Position numbers and translations under genes: made by a program. The notes under the pieces were generated by a model that was not told where the DNA came from, did no database searches, and saw only the letters and a list, made by a program, of their open reading frames with translations. This document shows, piece after piece, positions 9,058 through 20,200 of a stretch of DNA of 64,000 nt (the stretch's first letter is position 1; each line of letters begins with the position of its first letter). Location: contig CP123443.1 in the NCBI GenBank assembly GCA_029867005.1, forward strand, positions 3,162,001 to 3,226,000, read 5' to 3'. The DNA comes from Candidatus Haliotispira prima (GTDB lineage: Bacteria > Spirochaetota > Spirochaetia > SP-2023).

Positions 9058-9201
9058 ATATGATCCGGGCTGTATCGTCCCTTCTGTAATAGCTTGGGCT
9101 GTTTGGGCTGTCCGGGTCTGATTCAGTTTGATCAAACCGGAGGAAGGGCGGGGCCTCTATAGAGAATCTGCCGTCACAATCACGTTTCCGGGAGGGAATA
9201 C

Positions 9202-12200
9202 ATGAAGGGAGTGCCTGCTTTGGCCCGCAACCCGGCGTTCGTCGTGTTGTCAGCGTTGCCGGTAATCTGCCTTTGGCTGCAAAGTTACGGTCCGCTTGCG
9301 GCCCAGCCTCGCATTTCGACCGTGCGCAGCATTGGGCTGGCCATGCCCGGAATCCTCTACCAGTACAACGGTTCGCCCGGCAATGTGCTCAGCAGCCTCA
9401 GTCCGGGGGGGACCAATCCCTTTGAAATCAAGGATGTTAGGGCGGCCTTGGCCGAATGGAGCATCTACAGCCGCTTGGACCTGCTCCGTCAGCTTAACAA
9501 GCTGACGGACGGGGGCAGTAACGAGCACTACCTTTATTTGCGTCAGGTTTATCACGAATATCAGGCGGCTTTTCAGGCCATTCCGGAAAAATCCCGGAAG
9601 GATGTTGGCAGCCTATACCGTATTGACAGTACTTCTTTGCGTAATACCATTCGGGATATTTGGAGTGTCTACCACGATCTGAGTTACAACGATGTGCGCC
9701 GCCTGGTCTTCCTGTGGAAAATGGAAGACTGGTTCGACATTCGTCCGGTGTCGATTGAAAGTTGGGATCAGGCCCGCATTGTCGCCTTGGTGCGCTGGGG
9801 CTACGACGTGGGCTACCTGAGTGAGGAAGAGGCGTGGCCCTATATTGAGCGTGCCGGTGCTTGGGTCATTGAGCACTTTGCCAACTGGAACCGCTTCGCG
9901 GAAAATTATATCTATGGCCGCCTCTTTGAGTATGCCGGTGCGGCTGAGTCCGGCCAAATATTCCGCGACAGTGCCCTGATTTGGTGGGAATTGATTGCCC
10001 CTCCGCGCAGGGGGGAAACCACGACGGCCGAATCGGGCCCGCCGGGTACGGGTGCCTGGATCAATATCCGGCTGCAAGCTTACAGCGACCCGCAAGATTC
10101 TTTTTATCTGCAACTCTACCGAGACTTGTATTATTTTCAGCAGGCCGTGCGCAGCGGAAATGCCGTAGGGGTCCAGAACATCCTGGACCGACCTGATACC
10201 GTTATTTCACCGGAGCTGGCCAGGAACCAGCCCAGTGTGGAAGTGGCCGGACAGAAGGTCTTGCAACCACCGCTCGACCAGCCCAGTGCCCGAGGTATGT
10301 ATCCCGTGATCTTGGCGGCGATTTACAGTGAGCCGGTGATGAATATTCTGGTCAGCCGGGGTTTCCGCTACCAAGTTGCCGACCGCAAGGGCCGTACGGC
10401 CCTGCATTGGGCGGCCTGGAATGGGAATGTCTCGGCCATCAGTCTGGCCTTAGGGCTGGGTTTGAACTCCAATCAGCCGGACAACGAAGGCAAAACGGCG
10501 GTGCATTTCGCCGCCCGTTATAATACTTCACTGGCCTTGTATCGCTTGCTGCAAGACCCGCGCCTGCAACGGCTCTATCCCGACAGTGAGGGCTATACCC
10601 CGCTGCACGAGGCCTGTTACAACGAAAAAGACAGCAATACCTTTGGTGTCTTGCTTCAGGAGCGTTACAGCCGCCTTTCCATTGATGCCCGAGCCGGGGA
10701 ATTCCGACAAACCCCTCTGATGATTGCTGCTTCGCTGGGCAGTGCGGAACAGATTGTTTCCTTGTTGCAGCGAGGAGCTAATCCTAATGCCCGCGACAAT
10801 CGCGGCTGGACTGCGCTGCATTATGCAGCGCAGTCCGGAATACCCTCGGCGATTCGGCTGCTGCTCTCTGACGGGAGTGATGTGAATGCCCGCAGCAATG
10901 TGCAGGAAACGTCTTTGCTGATTGCGGTGCGCGATGCCAACAGTCAGGTTGTGGCCCTTTTACTCCAAGCGGGAGCCAATATCAGCTATGCGGACTTGGA
11001 GCTAAAGGGCCCTATTCACTGGGCCGGACTGAATCCCGACATCAATGTTTTACAACTGTTGCTGCAAAATGGTGCCGACCCCAACACCCCTGGGCCTAAC
11101 GGCCAAAGTCCCATGCATTTTGCCGCCGAAATGGGCAGCGTGTCGCATCTGACGACCCTGCTGGAGGTCGGGGCCGAGGTTGATACCATTAGCCGCTTTG
11201 GCTTCACTCCGCTGATGATTGCTGTGAGCAAACGCAACTACGAAGCGGCGAATTTTTTAGTCAACCGAGGTGCCGACTTAAATCACAATAACGATTGGAA
11301 TACCCGGTTGCCGCGCCGAAGGGGTGACCTCAGTCCCGCCGTCACGGCGCAAAGTCTCAATCCCGCCAATGCCGGGGAGATCGAACAGGGCCTTTCTCAG
11401 GATCAGAGCAGCATTCCCCGGCCTGAATTGCCGGACTTGTCCGAGTTGGAAAGGGTTCAACCCAGTTTTGAAGTGGACCGCGAAAGCCAGACCTCCACGG
11501 CCATTGATTATCTTGGTTGGAGTCCGATTACCTTGGCGGCCCGACATGGCGATTACCAAATGGTCTGGAGCCTGGTCGAATCCGGTGCCAACTTTCAGGA
11601 AAGCAACATTCGTGGCTGGTATCCGATTCATCTGGCTGCCGCTGTGGGTACTGCCGAAGTCCTTTCTTACCTGATTAGCCGAGGTGCTGATGTCTCGAGG
11701 GAGAATGCTGAGGGCCTGGCCCCCATCGAGCTGGCGGCAGCCGACTTGGTAAACGGTGCCGAGAAGCTGCGTGTCCTGCTGCGTGCCGGTGCCAACCCTC
11801 TGCATCTTGACGCCAAAGGGTGGAGTGCCATGACTTATGCGGCTATGCTGGGCAACCGCGAAGTGGTGCGCCAGCTACTCAATCGGGAAGTTGACCCCAA
11901 TGATCCGAATGTCTTGTTTCCGCCTCTGGTGGCAGCAGCCTACGCCGGAAAAGAAGACATCGTCTTTCTCCTCCTGGAGCGTGACGCTGACCCCAATATG
12001 CGCTACAAAAGCCAGGGCACAACGGCTCTGCATTACTCCGTGGCCCTCAACCGGCCCGAGATATGGGGCAATCAGTCGTCGCGCAACATTCCGGCCCAAC
12101 TGTTGCGTGCCGGTGCCGTGGTCAATATTGCTGATAATAAAGGTAACAGTCCTCTGTCTTGGGCGGCACGCTGGGGCAATGCAAACTTGGTCAAATTGTT

Positions 12201-13317
12201 ACTGGATAATAACGCCAATACCTTTCAGGAAAATCAGGAGCAACTTACGCCATTCTACTATGCCTTGGAAAACAGCTACGGTCCGGCCCGTTATTTAGTT
12301 GACAGTTTTCCTCTGGCAAAGATTAACCAGCTCGACAGTACCGGTATGTCGCCGTTGATACGTGCTGCGCGTTTTGGCACTCATCGGATCGTGGCTCTGC
12401 TGCTGGCCGTAGGTGCCGACATCAATATAAAAGACGAGAGTGGGTACGATGCCCTGCTTTATGCACTGTTTTCTGACGACCCGGAAAATATTTCGACCCT
12501 GATTCGCGGAGGTTTCAAGGTATCACAGAGGCTTACCGTCAAAGAGGAAGGCAAACGCACCCGACTGAATCCTCTGATTTATGCGGTGCGCGAGCAGGCC
12601 CCGTCAGGCAATATTTCGATCCTGTTGGACTGGTTGGAGCCGGAGGGCCTCAACGACCGGGACCAAGAGCGGAAAACAGCTTTGCACTATGCCATTGAAC
12701 AGAAAAGCTACGCCTCTACGGAATTACTGTTGCGCAAGGGGGTGGACCCCAATGTTGCAGGCGCGGGGAACGACACTCCGCTGACAATGGCAGTGAAATC
12801 CCAAGACATGCGAATGCTGCGTCTGCTGCTGGAGGCGGGGGCCGATGTGCGCAAACCCGGCAACAAATTTCAAACGCCCTTGCAGATGGCGGTCAGCCTC
12901 AGTAACGCTGAAATGGTTGATCTTCTGCGCAGCTACGGAGCCAAGGGTGATTATGGCTTCCGTGGAGACTTGGTGCCGGGTCTAAACCCGAATGATCGCT
13001 ATCAGGGCCCGGAGGCCAGTCCTTCCGTACCAAGCAATGCCAGCTCGGCTGCCGCCAGTGAAACCAATGCCAGGTTACCTTCCCGAGGTAACACCACCAA
13101 CTCGGCGAACAGGACTTCAGGCGGTCTGCCTCCCCGAGGTAACACCACGACCAATTCGGCGAACAGGACTTCAGGCGGCTTGCCGCCGCCGGGTCGGGCC
13201 GCCGACAACGGGAGAAACAGAGGAAGCACAGGCCGTACCGGCAATTCTGAGAGTAGGGAAAGTGACAATTCTTCCTCGGAAACATCCTCGGGAGGCTTAC
13301 CGCCCAAAGGCAGTTAA
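9202..13317 (+). CDS. Giant exported ankyrin-repeat protein
   Basis: 1371 residues, with ATG 9202 supported by GGGAGGGA upstream. Residues 1-35 form a signal peptide, so the repeats lie outside the cytoplasm. Residues about 36-360 carry no recognised domain. From about 363 to 1250 there are some twenty ankyrin repeats, with classic units such as KGRTALHWAAWNGNVSA and NRGWTALHYAAQSGIPSA. A non-repeat insert at about 700-760 (SPAVTAQSLNPANAGE onward) splits the array. The last 100 residues are a Ser/Asn/Thr/Gly/Pro-rich tail in which SGGLPP(R/P/K)G occurs three times. Ankyrin arrays are protein-binding scaffolds; the partner is unknown. Two perfect inverted repeats (9485-9509 and 10808-10836) sit inside the coding sequence. 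Function is not assignable. Confidence 0.9.
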   Translation: MKGVPALARNPAFVVLSALPVICLWLQSYGPLAAQPRISTVRSIGLAMPGILYQYNGSPGNVLSSLSPGGTNPFEIKDVRAALAEWSIYSRLDLLRQLNKLTDGGSNEHYLYLRQVYHEYQAAFQAIPEKSRKDVGSLYRIDSTSLRNTIRDIWSVYHDLSYNDVRRLVFLWKMEDWFDIRPVSIESWDQARIVALVRWGYDVGYLSEEEAWPYIERAGAWVIEHFANWNRFAENYIYGRLFEYAGAAESGQIFRDSALIWWELIAPPRRGETTTAESGPPGTGAWINIRLQAYSDPQDSFYLQLYRDLYYFQQAVRSGNAVGVQNILDRPDTVISPELARNQPSVEVAGQKVLQPPLDQPSARGMYPVILAAIYSEPVMNILVSRGFRYQVADRKGRTALHWAAWNGNVSAISLALGLGLNSNQPDNEGKTAVHFAARYNTSLALYRLLQDPRLQRLYPDSEGYTPLHEACYNEKDSNTFGVLLQERYSRLSIDARAGEFRQTPLMIAASLGSAEQIVSLLQRGANPNARDNRGWTALHYAAQSGIPSAIRLLLSDGSDVNARSNVQETSLLIAVRDANSQVVALLLQAGANISYADLELKGPIHWAGLNPDINVLQLLLQNGADPNTPGPNGQSPMHFAAEMGSVSHLTTLLEVGAEVDTISRFGFTPLMIAVSKRNYEAANFLVNRGADLNHNNDWNTRLPRRRGDLSPAVTAQSLNPANAGEIEQGLSQDQSSIPRPELPDLSELERVQPSFEVDRESQTSTAIDYLGWSPITLAARHGDYQMVWSLVESGANFQESNIRGWYPIHLAAAVGTAEVLSYLISRGADVSRENAEGLAPIELAAADLVNGAEKLRVLLRAGANPLHLDAKGWSAMTYAAMLGNREVVRQLLNREVDPNDPNVLFPPLVAAAYAGKEDIVFLLLERDADPNMRYKSQGTTALHYSVALNRPEIWGNQSSRNIPAQLLRAGAVVNIADNKGNSPLSWAARWGNANLVKLLLDNNANTFQENQEQLTPFYYALENSYGPARYLVDSFPLAKINQLDSTGMSPLIRAARFGTHRIVALLLAVGADINIKDESGYDALLYALFSDDPENISTLIRGGFKVSQRLTVKEEGKRTRLNPLIYAVREQAPSGNISILLDWLEPEGLNDRDQERKTALHYAIEQKSYASTELLLRKGVDPNVAGAGNDTPLTMAVKSQDMRMLRLLLEAGADVRKPGNKFQTPLQMAVSLSNAEMVDLLRSYGAKGDYGFRGDLVPGLNPNDRYQGPEASPSVPSNASSAAASETNARLPSRGNTTNSANRTSGGLPPRGNTTTNSANRTSGGLPPPGRAADNGRNRGSTGRTGNSESRESDNSSSETSSGGLPPKGS
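13082..13186 (+). repeat. In-frame tandem repeat coding the C-terminal tail of the ankyrin protein
   Basis: Two near-identical units of 51 and 54 bases, beginning CCCGAGGTAACACCAC, code for RGNTT(T)NSANRTSGGLPP. All unit lengths are multiples of three, so copy changes would alter tail length and not the frame. Confidence 0.75.
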
Positions 13318-13495
13318 AAGTCTGTTCAAAAGCTTATGTTTGTTGCAAGGGCGCGATTAGCACTATATTAGAGCTATCAAAAACAGAATTTCGGGACAGA
13401 TTTTTTGGGTGCCGGGAACTAAGGCTAAAGACTATTGACAATCCGTTTGGGGAAATCGGATAGCACATATTTGAGACAGGGGTAATACGGCTGAG

Positions 13496-15394
13496 ATGAA
13501 CGAACAGCAATTCATTCAAAATGCTTTGCAGAAAAGTATTGAGCAGGAGCTCATAGCCCGCCGGTTGGAATTGGGCGAAACCCGGCCGGGGCAACTTGGC
13601 GAGCAACTGTGTCCGGAAAAACCACCGAAAGCAGAATTGGGCGACTGGGCCTGCCCTTGCTTCCCCCTGGCCAAAATCTTTCGTGAGGCTCCGCCCAAGC
13701 TGGCTGTGGCCTTGGCTGAAAGGTTGCGCACGGAACTTCCCGGCTGGGAAATTGAGCCCATCGGGGCCTATCTCAATTTTCGCCTGCCGAGGGATGTCGT
13801 GGCGCGGAGCGTTATGGAGCAGATCGCCCTCGAACAGGCGGACTTCGGCCGCAACGAGGAACTGAAGGGCCGGAAGGTCATGATCGAGTTTTCCAGCCCC
13901 AACACCAACAAACCTCTGCACTTGGGGCATCTGCGCAACAATGTGCTGGGTGAGTCAATCAGTCGGATTGTGGCAGCCGGCGGGGCCGAGTTGAACAAAG
14001 TCAACATCATTAATGACCGGGGTGTCCATATCTGCAAGTCTATGCTGGCCTATCAGCATTTTGGTCGAAAAGAAGGCCCGGAAGGTCCCTTTTGGGAGAC
14101 ACCGGAAAGCCGGGGTTGCAAGGGAGACCGCTTGGTGGGTGACTACTACGTGCGTTTCAATGACTGGGTCAAAGAGGGGGGAAAGAGCGAAGAGGCGGAA
14201 AACCCGGAACAGTTGGCCCTGAAAATGCTCAAAGAATGGGAGGATGGCCGGCCGGAAGTGAGGGAACTGTGGCAGAAAATGCGGAAATGGGTGTTGGACG
14301 GCATTGCTCAGACTTATATACGCTGCGGTATTTCTTTTGATCGCCTCTATTTTGAGAGTGAGACTTACAAGTTGGGTCAGGAACTGGTGGCCGAAGGTCT
14401 GGAGCGCGGCATCTTTCAACGCCGCGAAGACGGCGCAATATTCATTGATCTGAGCGACTGCAAATTGGACCAAAAGGTGGTGCAGCGCAGCGATGGCACT
14501 TCTGTATATATCACTCAGGATTTAGGTACTGCCGTGGCTCGCCACCGTGATTTTCCCTTTGATTGTCAAATCTACGTGGTAGGCAACGAGCAGGACTATC
14601 ACTTTAAGGTTCTGTTTCGGATTCTGCACCTCTTCGGCTACCCTTGGTCTGAGCAGCTTCAGCACCTATCCTACGGCATGGTTGTACTGCCCGAAGGCAA
14701 GATGAAGTCGCGTGAGGGCACGGTGGTGGACGCGGATGATCTGTTGGACCGGTTGGAGGAGTTGGCTCTGGACGGGCTGCGTGAGCGTGGCCGCTTGCAG
14801 GAAGGACAGGACAGCAAAGAAAATGGTGCGGAAAATTCGGAAAATTCGGAAGTGGGCCTAAATACAGCCCGTAGTATTGCCTTGGGTGCCCTACATTTTT
14901 ACCTGCTGCAATTTAATCCCAGGCGCGAAATTTCCTTTGACCCGAAGGAATCCCTGGCTTTTACCGGGAATACCGGGTCTTATTTGCAGTACGTTGGAGC
15001 CCGTATTTACTCTATTCTGAGAAAGGCCGGGGCCGAAGTTGAAGCGAATGCGGACCGTTTGGCCAAATACGACCCCGAAACGTGGTCACTACTGGCCGGT
15101 GGTGCGAGCGACCATGCGGAGAGTTCTGCAAACAGCCCGGAATGGGAGCTGCTCAAGCAGTTGCGTGAGTATCCGAAGGCCGTCAGTTTGGCTGCGGCCG
15201 AGCTGAATCCTTCTCATGTGGTGAAGGCCTTGGCCGAAGTGGCCCGCCGTTTCAGCCGTTTCTACCATGATGTACCGATTCTGAGCAGCGAGGAGCCGTT
15301 GTTGTCTGTGCGCCTGGACCTTTGCCGGGCAACCTTGCAGGTACTGCGGAACGGTATGGAGCTTTGCGTCATCCCGTTTTTGGAATCTATGTAA
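13496..15394 (+). CDS. argS: Arginyl-tRNA synthetase
   Basis: A 632-residue class I aminoacyl-tRNA synthetase that charges tRNA-Arg. The HIGH-type motif is HLGH at 142-145 within SSPNTNKPLHLGHLRNN, the hallmark of ArgS, and a degenerate KMSKS equivalent GKMKSREGT is at about 401-409. The C-terminal DALR anticodon-binding region ends in ILSSEEPLLSVRLDL. The N-terminal Add-1 domain covers about 1-120. The protein is slightly longer than many bacterial ArgS (about 560-590) because of low-complexity stretches near 440 (GQDSKENGAENSENSE) and 545. It converges with gltD, 53 bases separating the stops. Confidence 0.97.
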   Translation: MNEQQFIQNALQKSIEQELIARRLELGETRPGQLGEQLCPEKPPKAELGDWACPCFPLAKIFREAPPKLAVALAERLRTELPGWEIEPIGAYLNFRLPRDVVARSVMEQIALEQADFGRNEELKGRKVMIEFSSPNTNKPLHLGHLRNNVLGESISRIVAAGGAELNKVNIINDRGVHICKSMLAYQHFGRKEGPEGPFWETPESRGCKGDRLVGDYYVRFNDWVKEGGKSEEAENPEQLALKMLKEWEDGRPEVRELWQKMRKWVLDGIAQTYIRCGISFDRLYFESETYKLGQELVAEGLERGIFQRREDGAIFIDLSDCKLDQKVVQRSDGTSVYITQDLGTAVARHRDFPFDCQIYVVGNEQDYHFKVLFRILHLFGYPWSEQLQHLSYGMVVLPEGKMKSREGTVVDADDLLDRLEELALDGLRERGRLQEGQDSKENGAENSENSEVGLNTARSIALGALHFYLLQFNPRREISFDPKESLAFTGNTGSYLQYVGARIYSILRKAGAEVEANADRLAKYDPETWSLLAGGASDHAESSANSPEWELLKQLREYPKAVSLAAAELNPSHVVKALAEVARRFSRFYHDVPILSSEEPLLSVRLDLCRATLQVLRNGMELCVIPFLESM

Positions 15395-15447
15395 CGGCGG
15401 TGACGGGCTAAGTCAATTGCTTTATTGTAATTCACTTGACCTCAAAA

Positions 15448-16911
15448 TTACTTTGTTTCCAGGTATTCTTCCACTCGAGCTGCGACTTCCCGGCCTTGGG
15501 CTACGACAGTCACTACCAGCGAAGCACCATGGACCATGTCGCCGACCGGGAAGACATCCGGGGTGGCCACTTGGGATTCGCCCGGGTTTTTGTAGCGGTC
15601 AAAGTCCATGCCGGCAGCCTCCATCTGCTCTGTCAGGGGTCCGGACTCGGTATGCTCAAAGCCAATGGCGATTAACACCGCATCAATCTTTTCGCAGAAT
15701 GTCTCGTCGCTGAGCAGCTCCATTCGGGGCCTTGCGTTTGAATTATTCGGATCTTTATGCCACAAGACCTTGGTAAAAGTTACTCTGTCAATCTGCCCGT
15801 CACCGTTGTCATCGTGAAATTTGGTCGGGATATGGAGCCATATTCGCTCACAGTATTCTTCCTGGGCCGAAGAGACTTCTAAAAAATCGTGGCGCGATGG
15901 GGTGAGGGGCCAAGCCGGGTTGGAGGACTGTTCCCGGCGCGGCGGTTCCGGCTGGCGGCTGACTTGGATGATGCGCGCCGCGCCTTCGCGCCGCGCGCTG
16001 CCAATGCAGTCACTGCTGGTGTCGCCCGCGCCCAGTATCAGGACGTTTTTGCCAGCAAGGCTGATAGTGTTGTCGAGTTCGCCCTGAACCGGCTGTTTGT
16101 TTCGGCGTTTGTTGACCTGAATCAGGTATTCCATGGCCCAGTATATGCCACTCAGCTCACGCCCTTCGGCCGCATAATCGCTGGGGTGTTCGGCCCCACA
16201 GGCCAGAATTACGGCATCATAGTCGCGGCGCAACTGCTCCAGGCCTACGTCTGTGCCTACGCGGACATTGGTGCGGAATTCGATTCCGGCTTGACGCATG
16301 AGTCCGATGCGCCGCTCGATCACGACCTTGGGCAGCTTATAGTCGGGGATGCCATAGCGCAACAGGCCGCCGATGGCATCCTGCTTCTCCAGTACGCTGA
16401 CTTTGTGGCCGAAGCGACGCAGATCCTGCGCCGCCGCCAAGCCTGCCGGGCCGCTGCCGACAACCACGACCTTCTTGCCGGACTCGACAATATCGTCAAA
16501 ACTTTCGGCGACCCAACCTTCCTGCCAAGCCCTTTCTATAATAGCCAGTTCAATCTGGCGGATGCTGACCGCCGAGCTGTTGATGGCCAGGGTGCAGGCA
16601 TCCTCACAGGGTGCCGGACAAATACGCCCGGTAAATTCAGACAGGTTTGAAGTCATCTCCAAACGCTCGTAGGCCTCGCGCCAGTTGCCGGAGGCCACCA
16701 GGTCATTCCATTCCGGTATCAGGTTTTTTAGGGGGCAGCCCACACTATGACAGTAGGGTATACCACAGTTCATACAGCGTTGAGCCTGAATGGAAATGAC
16801 TTCGGGCTCATTCATCTGTGCCACTTCGTCAAAATCGAGGATGCGTTGAGCGACCTTGCGGTAGCGGAAACCTTCGCGCCCGTGTTCCAAAAACCCAAAA
16901 TGATCTTTCAT
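15448..16911 (-). CDS. gltD: Glutamate synthase small subunit
   Basis: 487 residues, the usual length. The N-terminal ferredoxin-like region holds two cysteine groups for 4Fe-4S clusters: C46, C49, C54, C59 and C98, C102, C106. The FAD site VVVVGSGPAGLAAAQDL follows at about 150, and the NADPH site VLILGAGDTSSDCIG at about 290. GltD oxidises NAD(P)H and passes electrons to GltB for glutamate formation from glutamine and 2-oxoglutarate. The start has AGGACAG before the ATG. It lies 336 bases downstream of gltB on the same strand, an unusually wide gap for a gltBD pair. Confidence 0.97.
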   Translation of the reverse strand: MKDHFGFLEHGREGFRYRKVAQRILDFDEVAQMNEPEVISIQAQRCMNCGIPYCHSVGCPLKNLIPEWNDLVASGNWREAYERLEMTSNLSEFTGRICPAPCEDACTLAINSSAVSIRQIELAIIERAWQEGWVAESFDDIVESGKKVVVVGSGPAGLAAAQDLRRFGHKVSVLEKQDAIGGLLRYGIPDYKLPKVVIERRIGLMRQAGIEFRTNVRVGTDVGLEQLRRDYDAVILACGAEHPSDYAAEGRELSGIYWAMEYLIQVNKRRNKQPVQGELDNTISLAGKNVLILGAGDTSSDCIGSARREGAARIIQVSRQPEPPRREQSSNPAWPLTPSRHDFLEVSSAQEEYCERIWLHIPTKFHDDNGDGQIDRVTFTKVLWHKDPNNSNARPRMELLSDETFCEKIDAVLIAIGFEHTESGPLTEQMEAAGMDFDRYKNPGESQVATPDVFPVGDMVHGASLVVTVVAQGREVAARVEEYLETK

Positions 16912-17247
16912 GTTTTCTGTCCTTAAAAGCCTATTTATGTGTGGAGAGGCCCTTGGTCGGAATAAAAGAGAACCGGTTCTTTTCGGTTGATATAGCCATT
17001 ATCGGCACAGAAATTACCGGTAAATACCTTGTGTTGTCCCTCATTTTATGTGACATTCTGAAGTCTGCGTTTTTCATAGACTCACCCTTTGTCTAAGGTG
17101 CAAAAAGTTGCCCTAAAAATCCAAAGTGATTTCTCCTATGCTCTGTCTTCCTTGGCTTACCGGCAAGGTTTGTATTGAGGGCCCGGCAGTCCATCTCAGA
17201 TGCATCAATGATTTATACCGATATTCGAGGGTATTGTTGACATCCTG
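16912..17247. other. Gap between gltB and gltD with two palindromes
   Basis: 336 bases without a credible gene. Two palindromes with an ACCGGT core stand out: AGAACCGGTTCT (16969-16980) and TTACCGGTAA (17014-17023), their centres 44 bases apart, about four helical turns. They could be paired regulator sites for separate control of gltD. I did not find a convincing promoter. Confidence 0.4.
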
Positions 17248-20200
17248 TCACGCAGAGATTTCCCGATCCTGATCCTGTGTCGAAGGTTGTGCCGGCAGGC
17301 GTTGCGTCGCCGCCAACTGCTCCAATATCAGCCTGTATTCGGAGGGGATGACGCGGACAAACTGTTCCTGACGGATTGTCCAGTTATCCAGAAGATCCCG
17401 AGCCACGAGGCTGCCGGTGTATTGTAAGTGTTGACGCAGTCGCTGTTCCAGCCAGAGCAGCTCTTCGGGGTGCTCCGCCAGGCCGGAGAGTTCCGTCTGC
17501 TGCAGGTTACAACGGCTCCTGAATTTGTTATCACAGTCCCAAACGTAGGCGATGCCGCCGCTCATGCCGGCGGCAAAATTGAGCCCGGTGAGTCCGAGAA
17601 CCACCACTCGACCTCCGGTCATATACTCGCAGCCGTGGGCTCCCAGCCCCTCGACAACAGCGGTGGCACCGCTGTTGCGCACGGCAAAACGCTCGCCGGC
17701 CTGGCCGGCGATGTAGGCATTGCCCGAGGTTGCGCCAAAGAGGCAGACATTGCCAACAATCAGACCGTGCTCCTGCGGGTTGAGCCGTTCGTCTTCTTGC
17801 GGATTGGGCTGGTATTGGTTGCGGAAGGGATAGAGAATTAGACGAGCCCCGGAAAGGCCCTTACCAAAATAATCATTGCTCTCACCTTCCAATTCCAGTT
17901 GCAGGCCGTGAGCCCCAAAGGCCCCAAAGGACTGCCCGGCACTACCGCAAAATTTGAGGTGAATGCTCTTGTCCGGCAGGCCGGCCATACCCCTGTTTTT
18001 ACTGATATGGTAGCTGATGGTGGTACCCACCGTGCGGTGGGAGTTGTCGATACTGCATTCATGCCGGAAAGGCTTCCAGCCTTCCCGGCCCGGTTTCTCG
18101 AACTTTTCTCCGAGGGCTTCCCGGCAGAGGCGGAGCAGTTCCGGCTCCATGGTGTAAGGGTCGCTGATATCCGGGCTGCGCAGGGCGTGGCGCGGCAAGT
18201 CCCTGTCGGCTTCGTTGTCGACACTTTCGAGCATTGGCTGCAAGTCAATGTGGTTGTCGCGCAGCACCAGGTTGCTGTGGTCGGGCTTGAGCAAGTCGGC
18301 GCGGCCAATTAGCTGTTCGAGACGACTGTAACCCATTTCGGCCATGAGCTCGCGCAGTTCTTCGGCGATAAAGCGCATCATGTTTTCCACATGGTCGGGC
18401 AGACCGGCGAAACGTTCACGGCAGCGTTTATCCTGGGTGGCTATGCCCACCGGGCAGCTATTGGTGTGGCACTTGCGCATCATGATGCAGCCCAAGGCCA
18501 CCAGGCAGGACGTGCCAAAGCCAAATTCTTCCGCGCCCAGAAGTCCGGCTATCAGCACATCCCGCCCGGTTTTCAGTTGGCCGTCACACTGGATGCGTAC
18601 TTGGTCACGCAGTCGGTTGCGCCGCAGACTTTGTTGGGTTTCGGCCAGGCCCAACTCCCAGTAGCTCCCGGCATGCATCAATGAGGAGAGGGGCGAAGCC
18701 CCTGTGCCGCCGTCGTGCCCGGAAATTAGAATACTGTCGGCCTTGCCCTTGGCCACGCCCGCAGCCACGGTTCCGACCCCGCTCTTGGCCACCAGTTTCA
18801 CTGAAATATTGGCGACCGGGTTGGCCGAGCGCAAATCGTAGATGAGTTGGGCCAAGTCTTCAATCGAATAAATATCGTGGTGGGGCGGGGGAGAGATGAG
18901 GGTCACGCCGGGGGTGGAATTGCGCACTCGGGCAATTTCTTTGTCCACTTTCTTGCCGGGTAGTTGGCCCCCCTCGCCGGGCTTGGCCCCTTGGGCCATT
19001 TTAATTTGCAGTTCATCAGCGTTGGCCAAATAGTAGCTGTTGACACCAAAGCGACCTGACGCAACTTGTTTTATGCGGCTGCGTCGGTCATCGCCATTGG
19101 GCAGTAGGCTGTAGCGCACCGGGTCTTCGCCTCCCTCGCCGGAATTACTGCGTGCTCCAATTCGGTTCATAGCAATGGCGATGGCTTCGTGGGCTTCTTT
19201 GCTCAGGGAACCATAGGACATGGCTCCCGAAACAAAGCGGGACAGGATACTTTCGGCACCTTCCACTTGTTCTTTGGAGATGGGTTTCTGGTCGCTCCGG
19301 ATGTGGAGTTGGCCGCGCAGGGTGCTGTGTTTTCCTGCCCGATTGACCTCTTCGCTGTACTTGCGGAAGGTCGCGTAGTCATTGTTGCGTACGGCCTGCT
19401 GTAAATACATGATGGATATCGGGGTAAGCAACAGGTTCTCGTCTTCTTTGCCATCGTTTTCGCTGCTGCTGTCTGCCCCATAAGTGGCACGGTCGGTGGT
19501 TGGTCTGTGTTGGAGAGCCGGTGCGGGAAATGAGGAGGGGATGTTGTGAAGTTTTAGGTTCCGGCGCAGACGCAGACTGCCGTTGAACCGGAGGTTGCTC
19601 TTGGCCAGGTTTCCCGGCATCCAGGCGGCAGCGTGCCGTCGCCTGATCTCTCGCTCAATCTCGGCAAAACCCTTGCCCTGAATCGGGTTGGGAGTGCCCG
19701 GAAAGCACCGTTCCACGATTTCTGAACCGAGTCCCAAAATCTCGTAGAGTCGGCTGTTCTGGTAACTCTGCATGGTGGAGACACCCATTTTGGACATTAC
19801 CTTGAGCAGCCCCTTTTTGCCGGCTTCAATGTAGTGTCGGATGGCCACATTCAGGTCATTGTTTTGCAATAGTTTCCGTCGCCCCAATTCTCCGATAGCG
19901 CGGTAGGCCATGTAGGGTACGATGAAGTTGGCACCGTAAGCCGTCAGGGTGGCAAAGTGTTGTATACTGAATAGCTCGCCGCCTTCCACTCCCAAGGATA
20001 CCCGGCCCCGGAGCCGGGACTGTACCAGAGACTGCTGCACCGCACCGAGGGCCAGCAAGGCCGGCACAGCCGTGTGTTCGGAACTGACTCCGCAGTCGGA
20101 AAGCAGGAGAATGACGCAGCCGTCTTGGACAGTGCTGTCAATGTGCTTTTCTGTCTCTCTCTCCACGGGTCCTGTTCCGGTAGAGCTCTGCGTTCTGTTT

